Below, piece after piece: positions 20,454-29,428 of a stretch of DNA of 64,000 nt. Under the pieces are notes generated by a model. It was not told the DNA's origin. It saw only the letters and a program-made list of their open reading frames with translations, and made no database searches. A program made the position numbers and the translations under genes. The DNA lies in NCBI GenBank assembly GCA_958295975.1, contig OY282446.1, positions 1,775,289 through 1,839,288 of the forward strand. The letters run 5' to 3'. The stretch comes from Tepidiformaceae bacterium. Its GTDB lineage: Bacteria; Chloroflexota; Dehalococcoidia; Tepidiformales; Tepidiformaceae. Each line of letters begins with the position of its first letter. The stretch's first letter is position 1.

Positions 20454-21505
20454 CAGGCGTCCTCCTGCGCGGCGGGGTAGCCGAGGATGGCGGTGTAGCC
20501 GGGCTGCGCCGCGACCAGCGGCTGGAGCATGTAGGTGCTGAGGAAGTTGTCGCTCTCGCCGTCCAGCCCGCGCCGCACGGCGTCGAGGATGGGCGCGGCC
20601 AGCGAGGCCGAGGAGAAGACCTGGAAGAAGCCCACGTCCTCCTCCGTCACGGGGATGCCGCTCAGCTTGCGGTAGTGCCCGAGGAAGCCGCCGTCCGCCT
20701 TCACCGCCCCGAACAGGTCGAAGCCCGTGATGGCGGAGAGCTGCCGCAGCCAGCCGATGTCCTCGCGCGGGTCGCCCACGTGCGCGTTCTCCCAGTCGAT
20801 CACGCCCGTGATGCGCCCCCGCTCGTAAAGGAAGTTCGAGGGCTGGTAGTCGCCGTGGCAGATGGCCAGCGGCACGGGCCGCGGCAGCCGGTTCGGCAGG
20901 CTCGCGTACATGTCGTAGAAGACCGGCAGCGGGTCGAAGGCGATCTTCCGGTAGCTCGACAGGAAGAACTCGATGGAGCTGGCCATGTAGGCCTCCCAGC
21001 CGGAGCAGTCGATGCCCGCGCCGCGCGCGTCGCGCAGCTCGCCGTCGGGGTCGAGCGCGTCGAGCGGGGCGGCGTGCAGTTCGGCCAGCCGCTCGCAGAA
21101 CTCGGTGGCCACCGCCTCGGCCTCGTCCTCGTTGCCCGGCGCGAAGAGCGGCGTCAGGTCGGCGCTTCCGCCCAGCCGCTCGATGAGCATGGCGGGGCGG
21201 TCCAGCGCCTCGCCCGTCTCGTCGAGGAAGTGGGCCGCGGGCACGGGGATGGCGGTGTGCTCGCCCACGCGCTGCAGGATGCGGAACTCGAGGCGGCGGT
21301 TGGTCGGCAGGATGTCGCTTTCGGGCGGCGGATCGCGGCGCACGATCAGGGGCAGGCGCTCCGTCCCCGCGCCGCTCTCGATGACGCAGTCGCAGCGGTA
21401 GGTCTCCTGCGAATAGCCGCCCGCGAGCTGCCGGAACTCCTCGATCCGCACCGCGCTCGCGTCGGGCCGCCGCTGGCGGATGAATTGCTCGAGCTGGCGT
21501 TCCAT
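20453..21505 (-). CDS. phosphotransferase family protein (APH/choline kinase fold)
   Basis: A 350-residue kinase-fold protein. The catalytic loop is AICHGDYQPSNFLY (about 213-226) and the metal-binding Asp is in GVIDWENAHVGDP (about 232-244). N-terminal nucleotide-binding features (QLAGGYSQETYR) are present. In this subfamily substrates include acyl or alcohol intermediates rather than antibiotics; none can be assigned. A GGAGGG site precedes the ATG, and a TAGACT box is 28 nt upstream. Followed by a coupled DUF6285-like gene. Confidence 0.85.
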   Translation of the reverse strand: MERQLEQFIRQRRPDASAVRIEEFRQLAGGYSQETYRCDCVIESGAGTERLPLIVRRDPPPESDILPTNRRLEFRILQRVGEHTAIPVPAAHFLDETGEALDRPAMLIERLGGSADLTPLFAPGNEDEAEAVATEFCERLAELHAAPLDALDPDGELRDARGAGIDCSGWEAYMASSIEFFLSSYRKIAFDPLPVFYDMYASLPNRLPRPVPLAICHGDYQPSNFLYERGRITGVIDWENAHVGDPREDIGWLRQLSAITGFDLFGAVKADGGFLGHYRKLSGIPVTEEDVGFFQVFSSASLAAPILDAVRRGLDGESDNFLSTYMLQPLVAAQPGYTAILGYPAAQEDA

Positions 21506-21533
21506 GGGTCCCTCCGGCGCGGCAGTCTACGCC

Positions 21534-21539
21534 GTCGCG
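21534..21539 (-). promoter_or_regulatory. -10 box for the phosphotransferase operon (TAGACT)
   Basis: Minus-strand TAGACT located 28 nt before the ATG at 21505 with GGAGGG in between; an example of the leadered promoter class in this window. Confidence 0.45.
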
Positions 21540-21551
21540 GGGCGCGCGCGC

Positions 21552-23138
21552 TCAGCCGACGATGGCCAGCCCCTCGCCGCGCGCGTCGTGGGCGGCGGCC
21601 ACGCCTCCGCCCGTGCGCACGGCCAGACAGGCGCGCCCCGTCCAGCCGTCCCACGCCGCCAGCGGGGCGGGATCGAGCCCCGCCGCGCGCAGCGCCTCGC
21701 CGAGCCGGTCGGGGGCGCGCGCCTCGGCGTGCAGCGAGCCGTCCGTATCGAGCGCCCAGCGGGGCGCGTCGAGGGCGTCCTGCGGGTCCGCGCCCGCGCG
21801 CAGCACGGCGTCCAGCACCTGCGCGTTCGTCTGCGGCTGGCGGTGCGCGCCCGGCGTGCCCCCGACCGCCGCCAGCGCGCCCCCGCCCGCGCCCTCCGCC
21901 AGCAGGTCGGGGGGCGTCGTGACGAGGTAGCTGTGCAGCGTGTGCATGGGGCGCTTGCCCCCGGCCAGCTCGTTGCGGTGGCCGCGTTCGAGCGTGAAGC
22001 CGCGCATGCGGTTGTTGAAGAGCGCGCCGATGCGGGGCGCGAGCACGCCGCTGCCCCAGGCCGCGAACACGGACTGGATGAGCGAGACCGCGTTCCCCTC
22101 CGCGTCGATGGCCAGGAGCGCGGTCGTATCGCCGTCGCCCGCGCCGCCCGCCGCCGCCCGCGCCGATGCGCCCCCGGCGCGCAGCAGGGCCTCCGCGTCG
22201 AAGCCGGTGGCGCGTGGATCGCCCGCCTCGGCGTCCACGGCGGCGAAGGCCCCGCGCAGCGCCTCCACCTGCGCGCCCGCGCCCGTCCCCGCTCGCGCCA
22301 GCCGCTTCAGCGCCAGCATGAGCGCGATCCCGCGCGATGGCGGCGGCTGCGTGTGCACGCGCATGCCCGCGAAGTCCACGGCGAGCGGCTCGACCCACTC
22401 CGCGGGGGCGCGCCAGTCGTCGGGCGTGAAGGCCGCGCCCAGCCCGTTCAGCGCGGTCAGGCACTCGTCCGCGAGCGGTCCCTCGTACAACGCGCCCGCG
22501 CCGTCCTGCGCCAGCGTCCGCAGCGTGTCCGCCAGCGCGGGCTGGCGCACGGTCTGGCCGCCGTCCCCGGCGACGTGCCCGAAGAGGTCCTTGAAGGCCG
22601 AGGCCGGGGCCACGCGCGCACGCCCCGCGGCCACGGCCCGCGCCAGCGCGCGCGAGGCGGGGAAGCCCTCGCGCGCGAGCCGCTCGGCGTCCGCCAGCGC
22701 GCGCGCCCAGGGCAGCCGCCCGTGCCGCTCGTGCAGCGTCCCCCAGCCCGCCACGCAGCCGGGCGCGGTCACGGCCCGCGCGCCCGCGTCGGGGATGCCG
22801 CCGAGGGCGCGGCAGGCGTCCGCGCTGGCGCTGGCGGGCGCGGGCCCGGAGGCGTTGAGCGCGCGCACGGCCCCGCTCGCCGCCTCGTACGTCATGGCGA
22901 AGGCGTCGCCGCCCAGGTGGCTCATGTGCGGCTGGACCACGGTGAGGACCGCCGCCATGGCCACGGCGGCGTCGGCGGCGCTCCCGCCCTCGCGCAACGC
23001 GCGCTCGCCCGCCGCCGCCGCCAGCGGGTGGTCGGCGATGACGCAGGTGCGGGGGCCGCGCAGGGCGCCGCGCGCGGGGCCGTCGGCGGAGGCCCCCTCG
23101 ACGCCCTCGCGTCCGCCGCCCGCGAGCCGCTCCGCCAT
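21552..23138 (-). CDS. gamma-glutamyltransferase family protein
   Basis: A 528-residue Ntn-hydrolase of the GGT family that would self-cleave before a Thr nucleophile. The cleavage region is GDGDTTALLAID (about 336-347); the first Thr would be the nucleophile. Upstream family blocks include EGGSAADAAVAM, QPHMSHLGGDAFAM and TAPGCVAGW. In the small subunit, MRGFTLERGHRNELAGGKRPMHTL and GGTPGAHRQPQTNAQ fit the family. The usual His after the TT pair is Ala here. No signal peptide is evident, so it may act in the cytoplasm. It ends the bcp operon on the minus strand (4-base gap). Confidence 0.88.
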   Translation of the reverse strand: MAERLAGGGREGVEGASADGPARGALRGPRTCVIADHPLAAAAGERALREGGSAADAAVAMAAVLTVVQPHMSHLGGDAFAMTYEAASGAVRALNASGPAPASASADACRALGGIPDAGARAVTAPGCVAGWGTLHERHGRLPWARALADAERLAREGFPASRALARAVAAGRARVAPASAFKDLFGHVAGDGGQTVRQPALADTLRTLAQDGAGALYEGPLADECLTALNGLGAAFTPDDWRAPAEWVEPLAVDFAGMRVHTQPPPSRGIALMLALKRLARAGTGAGAQVEALRGAFAAVDAEAGDPRATGFDAEALLRAGGASARAAAGGAGDGDTTALLAIDAEGNAVSLIQSVFAAWGSGVLAPRIGALFNNRMRGFTLERGHRNELAGGKRPMHTLHSYLVTTPPDLLAEGAGGGALAAVGGTPGAHRQPQTNAQVLDAVLRAGADPQDALDAPRWALDTDGSLHAEARAPDRLGEALRAAGLDPAPLAAWDGWTGRACLAVRTGGGVAAAHDARGEGLAIVG

Positions 23139-23141
23139 GCG

Positions 23142-23618
23142 TCAGGCGCGCGTCTCGCGCAGCAGCCGGAGCACGGCTTCGGCGTTGTCCGCCGCCCGCG
23201 CCCGCTTCCACACCTTGATCAGCGTGCCGTCGGGGCCGATCACGAAGGTGGAGCGCGTCATGCCGATGCTGGTGCGCCCGTAGAGCGTCTTCTCGCCCCA
23301 GGCCCCGTAGGCGCTCGCCACCGTCGCGCCCTCGTCCACCAGCAAGGGGAAGGGCAGGCCGTGTTTGGCGCGGAAGCCCGCGTGCGAGGCGGCGTCGTCG
23401 GTGGAGACGCCCAGCACCACCGCGCCCTCCGCCGCGATGGCCTCGTGCTGGTCGCGGAAGCCGCAGGCCTGCTTCGTGCAGCCGGGCGTGTCGTCGCGCG
23501 GGTAGAAGTAGAGCGCCACGGTCGAGCCGCGGTAGTCGCTCAGGCGGTGCTCCCGGCCGTCCTGGTCGGGCAGCGCGAAATCCGGGGCCATGTCGCCCGC
23601 CTGCAGCGTGATCGCCAT
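23142..23618 (-). CDS. bcp: peroxiredoxin, Bcp/PrxQ type
   Basis: A 158-residue thiol peroxidase that reduces hydroperoxides with thioredoxin as donor. The peroxidatic Cys sits in YPRDDTPGCTKQACGFRD (C47), with a second Cys five residues later (C52) as the typical PrxQ resolving residue. Thioredoxin fold, full length. Precedes the GGT gene. Confidence 0.94.
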   Translation of the reverse strand: MAITLQAGDMAPDFALPDQDGREHRLSDYRGSTVALYFYPRDDTPGCTKQACGFRDQHEAIAAEGAVVLGVSTDDAASHAGFRAKHGLPFPLLVDEGATVASAYGAWGEKTLYGRTSIGMTRSTFVIGPDGTLIKVWKRARAADNAEAVLRLLRETRA

Positions 23619-23629
23619 GGTCGTGCCCC

Positions 23630-24037
23630 CTACCGGATCACGCCGGAGACGCGCCCGGCGTGGATGCGCAGGATGACGCGCCGCTGCGCCTCCAGCCAGG
23701 CGGGCAGGTCCTCCGGCTCGGTGAAGCCGGAGCCCTTGATGTTCTCGAAGACCAGGTGCGTGGCCTCCTCCAGGCGCTCGCGCTCGATCTCCGCGCGCCC
23801 CTCGATGGTGACGAAGTTGAAGGGCGCCGCGTCGTTGAAGACGGTGACGGTGACGCGCGGGTCGCGCTCCAGCGTGCGCACCTTGAGCGTGGGCGCGGTC
23901 GTGCTCACCACCAGCGCGTCGCCGTCGCGCGCGTAGGCCACGATGGAGCTGCTGGGCTGGCCGCTCGCGCGCAGCGTGGTCACCACCGCCCAGCGGTTCT
24001 CGCTCACGAACCGGTCGAACGCCTCCGTGCCGATCAT
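23630..24037 (-). CDS. PPOX-class flavin/F420-binding split-barrel protein
   Basis: A 135-residue split beta-barrel of the pyridoxamine 5'-phosphate oxidase superfamily. VVTTLRASGQPSSSIVAY (18-35) and a VSTTAPTLKVRTLERDPRVTV-type phosphate-binding stretch (44-64) resemble F420-dependent reductases of the TIGR03618 type. Cofactor and substrate are not determined. A strong AAGGAGG precedes the ATG at 24037. Divergent from the next gene. Confidence 0.82.
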   Translation of the reverse strand: MIGTEAFDRFVSENRWAVVTTLRASGQPSSSIVAYARDGDALVVSTTAPTLKVRTLERDPRVTVTVFNDAAPFNFVTIEGRAEIERERLEEATHLVFENIKGSGFTEPEDLPAWLEAQRRVILRIHAGRVSGVIR

Positions 24038-24116
24038 GCGCGCCTCCTTCGGCTTGCGTTTCGCGCCCATGCTACGCTGTGGCGCACGCGCGCGTTCGCG
24101 CCCCCGGAATGGCCGC

Positions 24117-25685
24117 ATGACGCAACTCCCCGCCTTCACGCTCGCCGACGGCGCGGGGCGCGCCCGCTCCTTCCCCGCGAACCGCCCCGCGCTGCTCGCC
24201 TTCGTCAAGGAGGATTGCCCCACCTGCGACCTCTCCATGCCGCTCGTCGAGGCCGCCCACGCCGCCTTCGGCGGGGCCGTGGACGTGCTCGCCATCGGGC
24301 AGGAGGCCGCGGGCAACGCCCTCCTCGTCGAGCGCCACGCCCTCACCGCGCCCATGCTCGACGACAGCGCCCTGCGCATCTCCTACGCCTGGGACCTCGA
24401 CACCGTGCCCACCGTCGTGCTGGCCGACGCCGACGGGCGCGAGCGTCGCCGCTTCGCCGGCTTCGGGCGCGAGGACTGGCGCGCGCTCTTCGCGGAGCTG
24501 GCGGCGCTGTGCGGCGTCGAGGCCCCCGCCCGCGACTGGGACGAATGGCCCGCATCGCGGCCCGGCTGCGGCTCCCGCTCGGTGGAGCCGGGCATCGCCG
24601 AGCGGCTCGCCGCCGAGGCCGAAGGCAGTCCCCTGCGCGCCCGCCGCATCGAGGTGGGCGCGGACGACGACCTGCACGAGTTCCTCTACGACCAGGGCCT
24701 CACCGACGGCCTGCCCGTCGTGCCCCCCACGCCCGCGCGCGTGCTCCGCATGCTGGCGGGCGCCACGCGCGATCCGCAGGACGTGGTGGCCGTCATTCCC
24801 CCCAACCTGGCCCCCGCCACCGTCGAGAAGGTGGCCATCAACGCCGTCATGGCGGGCTGCCGTCCCGAATACCTGCCCGTCGTCATCGCCGCCGTGGAGG
24901 CGTGCTGCACGGAGGAGTTCAACGCCCACGGCGTGTGGGCCACGACCATGGGGGCGGCCCCGGCGGTGGTCGTGAACGGCCCCATCCGCCACCGCATCGG
25001 CATGAACATGGGGCTGGGGGCGCTGGGGCAGGGCAACCGCGCCAACGCCGCCATCGGACGCGCCCTGCGGCTGGTCATGCGCAACGTGGGCGGCGCGCGC
25101 CCCGGCGGCACGGAGCGCTCCACGCTGGGCACGCCCATGAAGTACACGCTCTCCTTCGCCGAATGGGAGGAGCGCAGCCCCTGGGCCCCGATGCACGTGG
25201 AAAAGGGGTTCGCCCCCGACGACGACGTGGTCTCCGTCTTCCCCGCCACCAGCGGCCCGCAGCTGATCGTCGACCAGACCTCGCGCACGGCGCGCGCGCT
25301 CTCCGGCAGCCTCGGCCTGGGCATGGCCGCCGTGGGCCACGCGCTCACGCCCACCGGCCACGTCCTGCTCGTCGTCTGCCCCGAACACGCCGACACCATC
25401 TGGCGCGACGGCTGGAGCAAGGACCAGGTGCGCGCGCACGTCATGGAGGTCACGGCCATGCCCCTGCGCGAGCGCCTGGCGACGGCGGACGCGGGCGGCA
25501 TGGAGCCCTCCGCCTTCGGCCCCGACGGCCCCACGGAGGAGCAGCTCGACCGCGTCTGGTCCAAGTTCCGCTCGCCCGAATTCATCCACGTGGCGGTGGC
25601 CGGCAGCGAGGCCGGCAAGTTCTCCGCCGTGCTGGGCGGCTGGGCGAGCGCCCCCGTCAGCCGCAAGATCGAAAACATCCCGTAA
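24117..25685 (+). CDS. thioredoxin-like domain fused to a UGSC-family-like domain
   Basis: A 522-residue two-part protein. Residues about 1-135 are a peroxiredoxin/TlpA-like thioredoxin fold with active site C34-P-T-C37. After a linker containing PGCGS, residues about 195-520 contain blocks typical of proteins annotated as UGSC family: QGLTDGLPVVPPTPARVLRM, then ATVEKVAINAVMAGCRPEY and a conserved Cys pair (EACC). No UGA is read as selenocysteine here. Probably a redox enzyme; reaction unknown. TACGCT at 24073-24078 is a candidate -10. Divergent from the PPOX gene. Confidence 0.72.
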   Translation: MTQLPAFTLADGAGRARSFPANRPALLAFVKEDCPTCDLSMPLVEAAHAAFGGAVDVLAIGQEAAGNALLVERHALTAPMLDDSALRISYAWDLDTVPTVVLADADGRERRRFAGFGREDWRALFAELAALCGVEAPARDWDEWPASRPGCGSRSVEPGIAERLAAEAEGSPLRARRIEVGADDDLHEFLYDQGLTDGLPVVPPTPARVLRMLAGATRDPQDVVAVIPPNLAPATVEKVAINAVMAGCRPEYLPVVIAAVEACCTEEFNAHGVWATTMGAAPAVVVNGPIRHRIGMNMGLGALGQGNRANAAIGRALRLVMRNVGGARPGGTERSTLGTPMKYTLSFAEWEERSPWAPMHVEKGFAPDDDVVSVFPATSGPQLIVDQTSRTARALSGSLGLGMAAVGHALTPTGHVLLVVCPEHADTIWRDGWSKDQVRAHVMEVTAMPLRERLATADAGGMEPSAFGPDGPTEEQLDRVWSKFRSPEFIHVAVAGSEAGKFSAVLGGWASAPVSRKIENIP

Positions 25686-25765
25686 CCCCCGCCGCTGGCG
25701 CGTGCGCCCAACGCGCCCTACGCTGGAGGGGCGGACGCGATGCCGCGGACGCGAGGAGGGCGGCG

Positions 25766-25987
25766 ATGGACGGCGCGATCGGCCCCGGCGGCGCGGGCAT
25801 GAACCTCGAGCACATCAAGACCTGCGTGCGCTGCGGCCTGCGCTACGACTGGCGCCGGTCCTCCAGCGCCTCCCTGAAGATGACCTACTGCAACCACCTC
25901 TGCGAGGCGGCCGACCTCGGCTTCACCATTGAGGCCCTGCTCCACGCCGAGCCCGAGCCCGAGGAGGCCGGGACCGCCTCCGGCTAG
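25766..25987 (+). CDS. small zinc-ribbon-like protein
   Basis: A 73-residue protein. A single Cys motif (C20-x2-C23 ... C42-x3-C46; TCVRCGLRYDW, TYCNHLC) suggests a zinc site. Acidic C-terminal tail. A strong GAGGAGGG precedes the ATG at 25766. No family recognised. Confidence 0.7.
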   Translation: MDGAIGPGGAGMNLEHIKTCVRCGLRYDWRRSSSASLKMTYCNHLCEAADLGFTIEALLHAEPEPEEAGTASG

Positions 25988-26019
25988 CACCAGGTCTTCG
26001 CTGCCTGCGGCTCGAATGC

Positions 26020-26931
26020 TTACTGCACATCTTCAAGGATGGTCGCGATGCTCTCGCTCAGCGTCGGATCCACGATGGCGGCAGCTTGGCTTGGGTACGG
26101 CGCGTCCTGAAACCAGTAGCCAATGTGGATGCCCAGCACCCGTCCGCATTCGTCTACCACTGGACCGCCGCTGCTGCCGGGACCTTGCTCATAGTTCGCA
26201 GCAATGCCCGCCGTGTCGCCCTTCCGGTTGACCAGGCCGAGGATGCGTCCCATCGATACCTTTGCACTGCTCTGGGTGTGGCCATCGGGATAGCCGACGG
26301 AGGCCACGGGAAGATTGCCGGGCGTGGAGTTTCTGCGTCCCAGTGCGGGGAGCGAGTGTCTGTATTCATCGGAGATCTGGAGCACTGCTATATCAGCGAT
26401 GCGCGAGTACCCGATGACGGTGGCACTGACATTCACAGTGCTGTTATGGAGCCAGACCCATGAGGCTACGTCTTCCTCTTCATCTCCGTCGACGACGTGG
26501 TATACCGTGACAAAACGTCCATCTCCGATGTAAAAGGCCCCTCCTCCGCCGCCCGGTGTGCGGAGCTTGACCGTGGCGGCGATGACCGTCGGCAGTGAGC
26601 GCTCGAACGAACAGGCCGTCTCCATCGGATGTGTGGCGACGACCGTGTATGGTTTCCCGTTCTGTAGCAGCGTCAGCGTGTTCCCGTCAGTGGGAGAGTC
26701 GGGGAACCAGAACAGCCAGTCCTGCCGGGCGGCATCCCACTGGTAGATGGCGGTGATGCCCTCCTGCCCGTCGCCGGGTGGCTCGTCCCCGCCCTGCCAG
26801 ACAACGACATTCAGGCCGCGCACCAGGTCTTCACTCCATTCGGCATGAGCGGGTGCGGGTTTCACGGAGGCGCCCATGAAGGCGATGAAGGCGAGGCAGA
26901 CGACGATGAGCCCCGTCCACGTGACTTTCAT
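26020..26931 (-). CDS. secreted trypsin-like serine protease (HtrA/DegP-like, no PDZ)
   Basis: A 303-residue exported protease. Signal peptide at residues 1-30, ending near PAPAHA. Residues about 40-85 hold a Trp-rich beta domain (IYQWDAARQDWLFWFP). The protease domain has the triad: His in FVTVYHVVDGD, Asp in RIADIAVLQI and Ser in GPGSSGGPVVDE. No PDZ domain follows. The ATG at 26931 is chosen over an upstream in-frame ATG because the signal peptide and a GAGGTG site fit it. Moderately AT-richer than the neighbours. It probably works outside the membrane on damaged or specific proteins. Confidence 0.85.
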   Translation of the reverse strand: MKVTWTGLIVVCLAFIAFMGASVKPAPAHAEWSEDLVRGLNVVVWQGGDEPPGDGQEGITAIYQWDAARQDWLFWFPDSPTDGNTLTLLQNGKPYTVVATHPMETACSFERSLPTVIAATVKLRTPGGGGGAFYIGDGRFVTVYHVVDGDEEEDVASWVWLHNSTVNVSATVIGYSRIADIAVLQISDEYRHSLPALGRRNSTPGNLPVASVGYPDGHTQSSAKVSMGRILGLVNRKGDTAGIAANYEQGPGSSGGPVVDECGRVLGIHIGYWFQDAPYPSQAAAIVDPTLSESIATILEDVQ

Positions 26932-26991
26932 GAGCACCTCATCCTCCTCAATCGGGATCCACCGACGAAGTGGCGGCATCCGTTGCCTCCG

Positions 26992-27825
26992 TCAGACCTC
27001 CAGCGGCGTGTCGTCGCGGTTCGCCCACTCGTACATGGAGCCGTCGTAGACGCGCACGTCGTCGTGGCCCAGCAGCGCCAGCGCGAAGGCCGTGTGCGCC
27101 GCGCGGATGCCCCCCTGGCAGTAGGTGATGACGCGCCCGCCCGCCGTCACGCCCGCCTCCTCCAGCAGCGCCCGCATCTCCGCGGCGGGCAGGAAGCGGC
27201 GCGTGTCCGCCTGCTCGACGAGCCGCGTCCACTCCAGGTGGCGCGCGCCCGGCACATGCCCCACGCGCCGGTTGCCGCGCGCGTTCGAGCCGTCCCACTC
27301 GCCGTCGCTGCGCACGTCCAGCACCGCGCAGGCGTCCGACCCGTGCTCCGCCAGCAGGTCGTCCGCGCTCGCGTACCGGGCGGGCGCGGGGCGCGCCGCG
27401 AACGCGCGCGGCTCCGGCTGCGTCGCGTGGAAGGTGGCGGGCCGCCCCTCCGTGAGCCAGCGGTGCCAGCCCCCGTTCAGCACCTTCGCGCGCTCGTGCC
27501 CGTAGTAGGCCAGCGCCCACCAGAGGCGCGCGGCCACGAGCGAGTTGGCGTCGTCGTACGCCACCACCGTGGTTTCGGCGTCCACGCCCAGCCCGCCCAT
27601 GAGCGCCGCGAACTCGTCCGGCGGCATCACGAACATGCCCGCGCCGCCCTCGCGCGCGCCCGCCTCCTTGAGGTAGGTGTGCGTGGGCTGGCGCACGGCC
27701 CCGGGGATGTGGGCGCGACGGTAGGCCTCCAGCGCGGCGCAGTCGATGACGCGCACGGCGGGGTCGTCGAGGTGGTCGGCGAGCCAGTCGGGTTCGGCGA
27801 GCAGCTCCGGTCGGGCGTAGGTCAT
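26992..27825 (-). CDS. sulfurtransferase with two rhodanese domains
   Basis: A 277-residue thiosulfate/3-mercaptopyruvate sulfurtransferase-type enzyme. The N-terminal domain is inactive (VVAYDDANSLVAARLWW, no Cys at the active site). The C-terminal domain has the catalytic loop ITYCQGGIRA with the persulfide Cys. CAVLDVRSDGEW and GHVPGARHLEW are standard. A TATCAT box lies 29 nt upstream of the ATG and a GGGAG site is present. Confidence 0.93.
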   Translation of the reverse strand: MTYARPELLAEPDWLADHLDDPAVRVIDCAALEAYRRAHIPGAVRQPTHTYLKEAGAREGGAGMFVMPPDEFAALMGGLGVDAETTVVAYDDANSLVAARLWWALAYYGHERAKVLNGGWHRWLTEGRPATFHATQPEPRAFAARPAPARYASADDLLAEHGSDACAVLDVRSDGEWDGSNARGNRRVGHVPGARHLEWTRLVEQADTRRFLPAAEMRALLEEAGVTAGGRVITYCQGGIRAAHTAFALALLGHDDVRVYDGSMYEWANRDDTPLEV

Positions 27826-27883
27826 GGCGTCGCTCCCGCGCGGGAATGCGCCGCATGATACGGCGGCGCGCCACGGCACGCCG

Positions 27884-29383
27884 CTACCGCCGGATGCCCT
27901 CGATCCGCAGTTCGGCGATGAGCTGTTCGTGCGGGCGGTCGCCCTTCTTCGAGTTGCACGCCCCGCAGAGCAGCTGCAGGTTTTCGATGTGATCGCTCCC
28001 GCCCCTGTCGCGCGGCACGATGTGGTCCACGGTCATGTTGCGGAAGGGGAACAGGACCAGACAGCCGTTGCAGACGCCCTCCTGCTGGCCGTAGAGGAAG
28101 CGCTTGTTGTCGGGGTCGTTGTAGCGCGGGATGTCGCCGAGGTCCGTGCGCCGGGGGATGTCCTCGCGGTGAATGATGAGCTCGCGCCAGGTGCTGCCCT
28201 GCTTCGCCTTCTCACTGCCCTTCTTGCCAATTTCGCGGTCGAGACGAGCGCGGACGAGCCTGGCGGCGAGGGCCGAGATGTCGATGCCCGTCCACTGTCG
28301 TTCCAGTTGTTCGGCCGCGACGCAGGCGGTGGCGCAACCGCAGAACGGGTCGAGCACGATGTCGCCGGGCTTGGTGGCGGCGGCGATGAGGCGCTTCAGC
28401 AGGCGGATGGGTTTCTGCGTGGGGTAGTTGACGTTCTCGATGGCCTTGGCTTCGACCTTGCCGATGTCCACGATCATGTCGTCGCAGGCGTTGCCCTTGG
28501 TGGACGCGAAGTAGCGCTTGAGGCGAGGCATACCGCCGTTCTCTGGCCAGTGGATGAGGCCAGCGTTGTCGAGGGCATCAAGGCGGGCGTGAAGGGAGGG
28601 ATAGGCGTCGGGCCAGCCGGAAATGACGTCGTTCTGGACGATCCAATCCCTCATTCCGCCCTGTGTGGGCGTGCGCCAGTGGTTTCCCCTTGTCCCGGGG
28701 TCGATGCCGCGCCAAGGCTCCCCGGATTCTCCATCGCGGAGGCCACTGGCGGTTAGCTGATCTGACTGCCAGTGGCCTCTCTCGTCTTCGTTGCGGTAGG
28801 CGCGCTTCACATAATCGGAGTCATGGGCCATGTACTGGGGTTCCCACGTGAACTCGTCGCTCATGCGGTAGTAGAGGATGGTGTCATGGACGCGCCCGAA
28901 TTTCTTCGCATCGGAGCGTCCCTTCGTGCGCCGCCATTTGATCTCGTTGACGAAGTTCGCTGGGCCAAAGATGGCGTCCATCGTCATCTTGAGGTAGGCG
29001 CCAGCGGTATCGTCGCAGTGCAGGTAGATGCTGCCGGTGGGCTTGAGGATGCGCTTCATCTCGATCAGCCGCACGGCCATCCAGATCAGGTAGCCCTTCA
29101 TCTTCTTGCCGTGGGCGATGCCCGCCGCGTTGAGGACGCCGTAGAGCTTCGGCTCTTTCTCGGCGATTTCGCCGTGCCAGACCTCCTTCGCGTCGGAGAG
29201 CGTCCAGCGATCCTTGAAGGCCGCGCCCTCGGCGATGCCGCCGATGGGGGCCTCGTAGTCGCGGTCGGAGTTGAAGGGCGGGTCGAGGTAGATGAGGTCG
29301 ACGCAGTCGTCGTTCATGCCGCGCATGACGTCGAGGTTGTCGCCGGTCCAGAGCGTGCGGTTGGCGAAGTTCGGTTCGGGCAT
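27884..29383 (-). CDS. DNA methyltransferase with C-terminal HNH nuclease domain
   Basis: A 499-residue fusion. The N-terminal beta-class DNA methylase has catalytic LDPPF (33-37), RILKPTGSIYLHCDD, YPTQKPIRLLKRLI and SAM motif DPFCGCATACVA (about 344-355). From about 430 a typical HNH module follows: CNGC (442-445), the DHIVPRDRGGSDHIENLQLLC stretch and CGACNSKKGD. Methylation and cleavage may sit in one chain, or the HNH may target differently methylated DNA; neither is shown. No separate restriction gene adjoins. TAGACT lies 7 nt before the ATG. Confidence 0.88.
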   Translation of the reverse strand: MPEPNFANRTLWTGDNLDVMRGMNDDCVDLIYLDPPFNSDRDYEAPIGGIAEGAAFKDRWTLSDAKEVWHGEIAEKEPKLYGVLNAAGIAHGKKMKGYLIWMAVRLIEMKRILKPTGSIYLHCDDTAGAYLKMTMDAIFGPANFVNEIKWRRTKGRSDAKKFGRVHDTILYYRMSDEFTWEPQYMAHDSDYVKRAYRNEDERGHWQSDQLTASGLRDGESGEPWRGIDPGTRGNHWRTPTQGGMRDWIVQNDVISGWPDAYPSLHARLDALDNAGLIHWPENGGMPRLKRYFASTKGNACDDMIVDIGKVEAKAIENVNYPTQKPIRLLKRLIAAATKPGDIVLDPFCGCATACVAAEQLERQWTGIDISALAARLVRARLDREIGKKGSEKAKQGSTWRELIIHREDIPRRTDLGDIPRYNDPDNKRFLYGQQEGVCNGCLVLFPFRNMTVDHIVPRDRGGSDHIENLQLLCGACNSKKGDRPHEQLIAELRIEGIRR

Positions 29384-29390
29384 GGCGTGC

Positions 29391-29396
29391 AGTCTA
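29391..29396 (-). promoter_or_regulatory. -10 box for the methylase-HNH gene (TAGACT, 7 nt before ATG)
   Basis: The minus strand reads TAGACT-GCACGCC-ATG, an example of the very short spacing that suggests a leaderless transcript. Confidence 0.5.
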
Positions 29397-29428
29397 CCAC
29401 ATCCGGCGCACGGGCGTTCGCAACCCCG

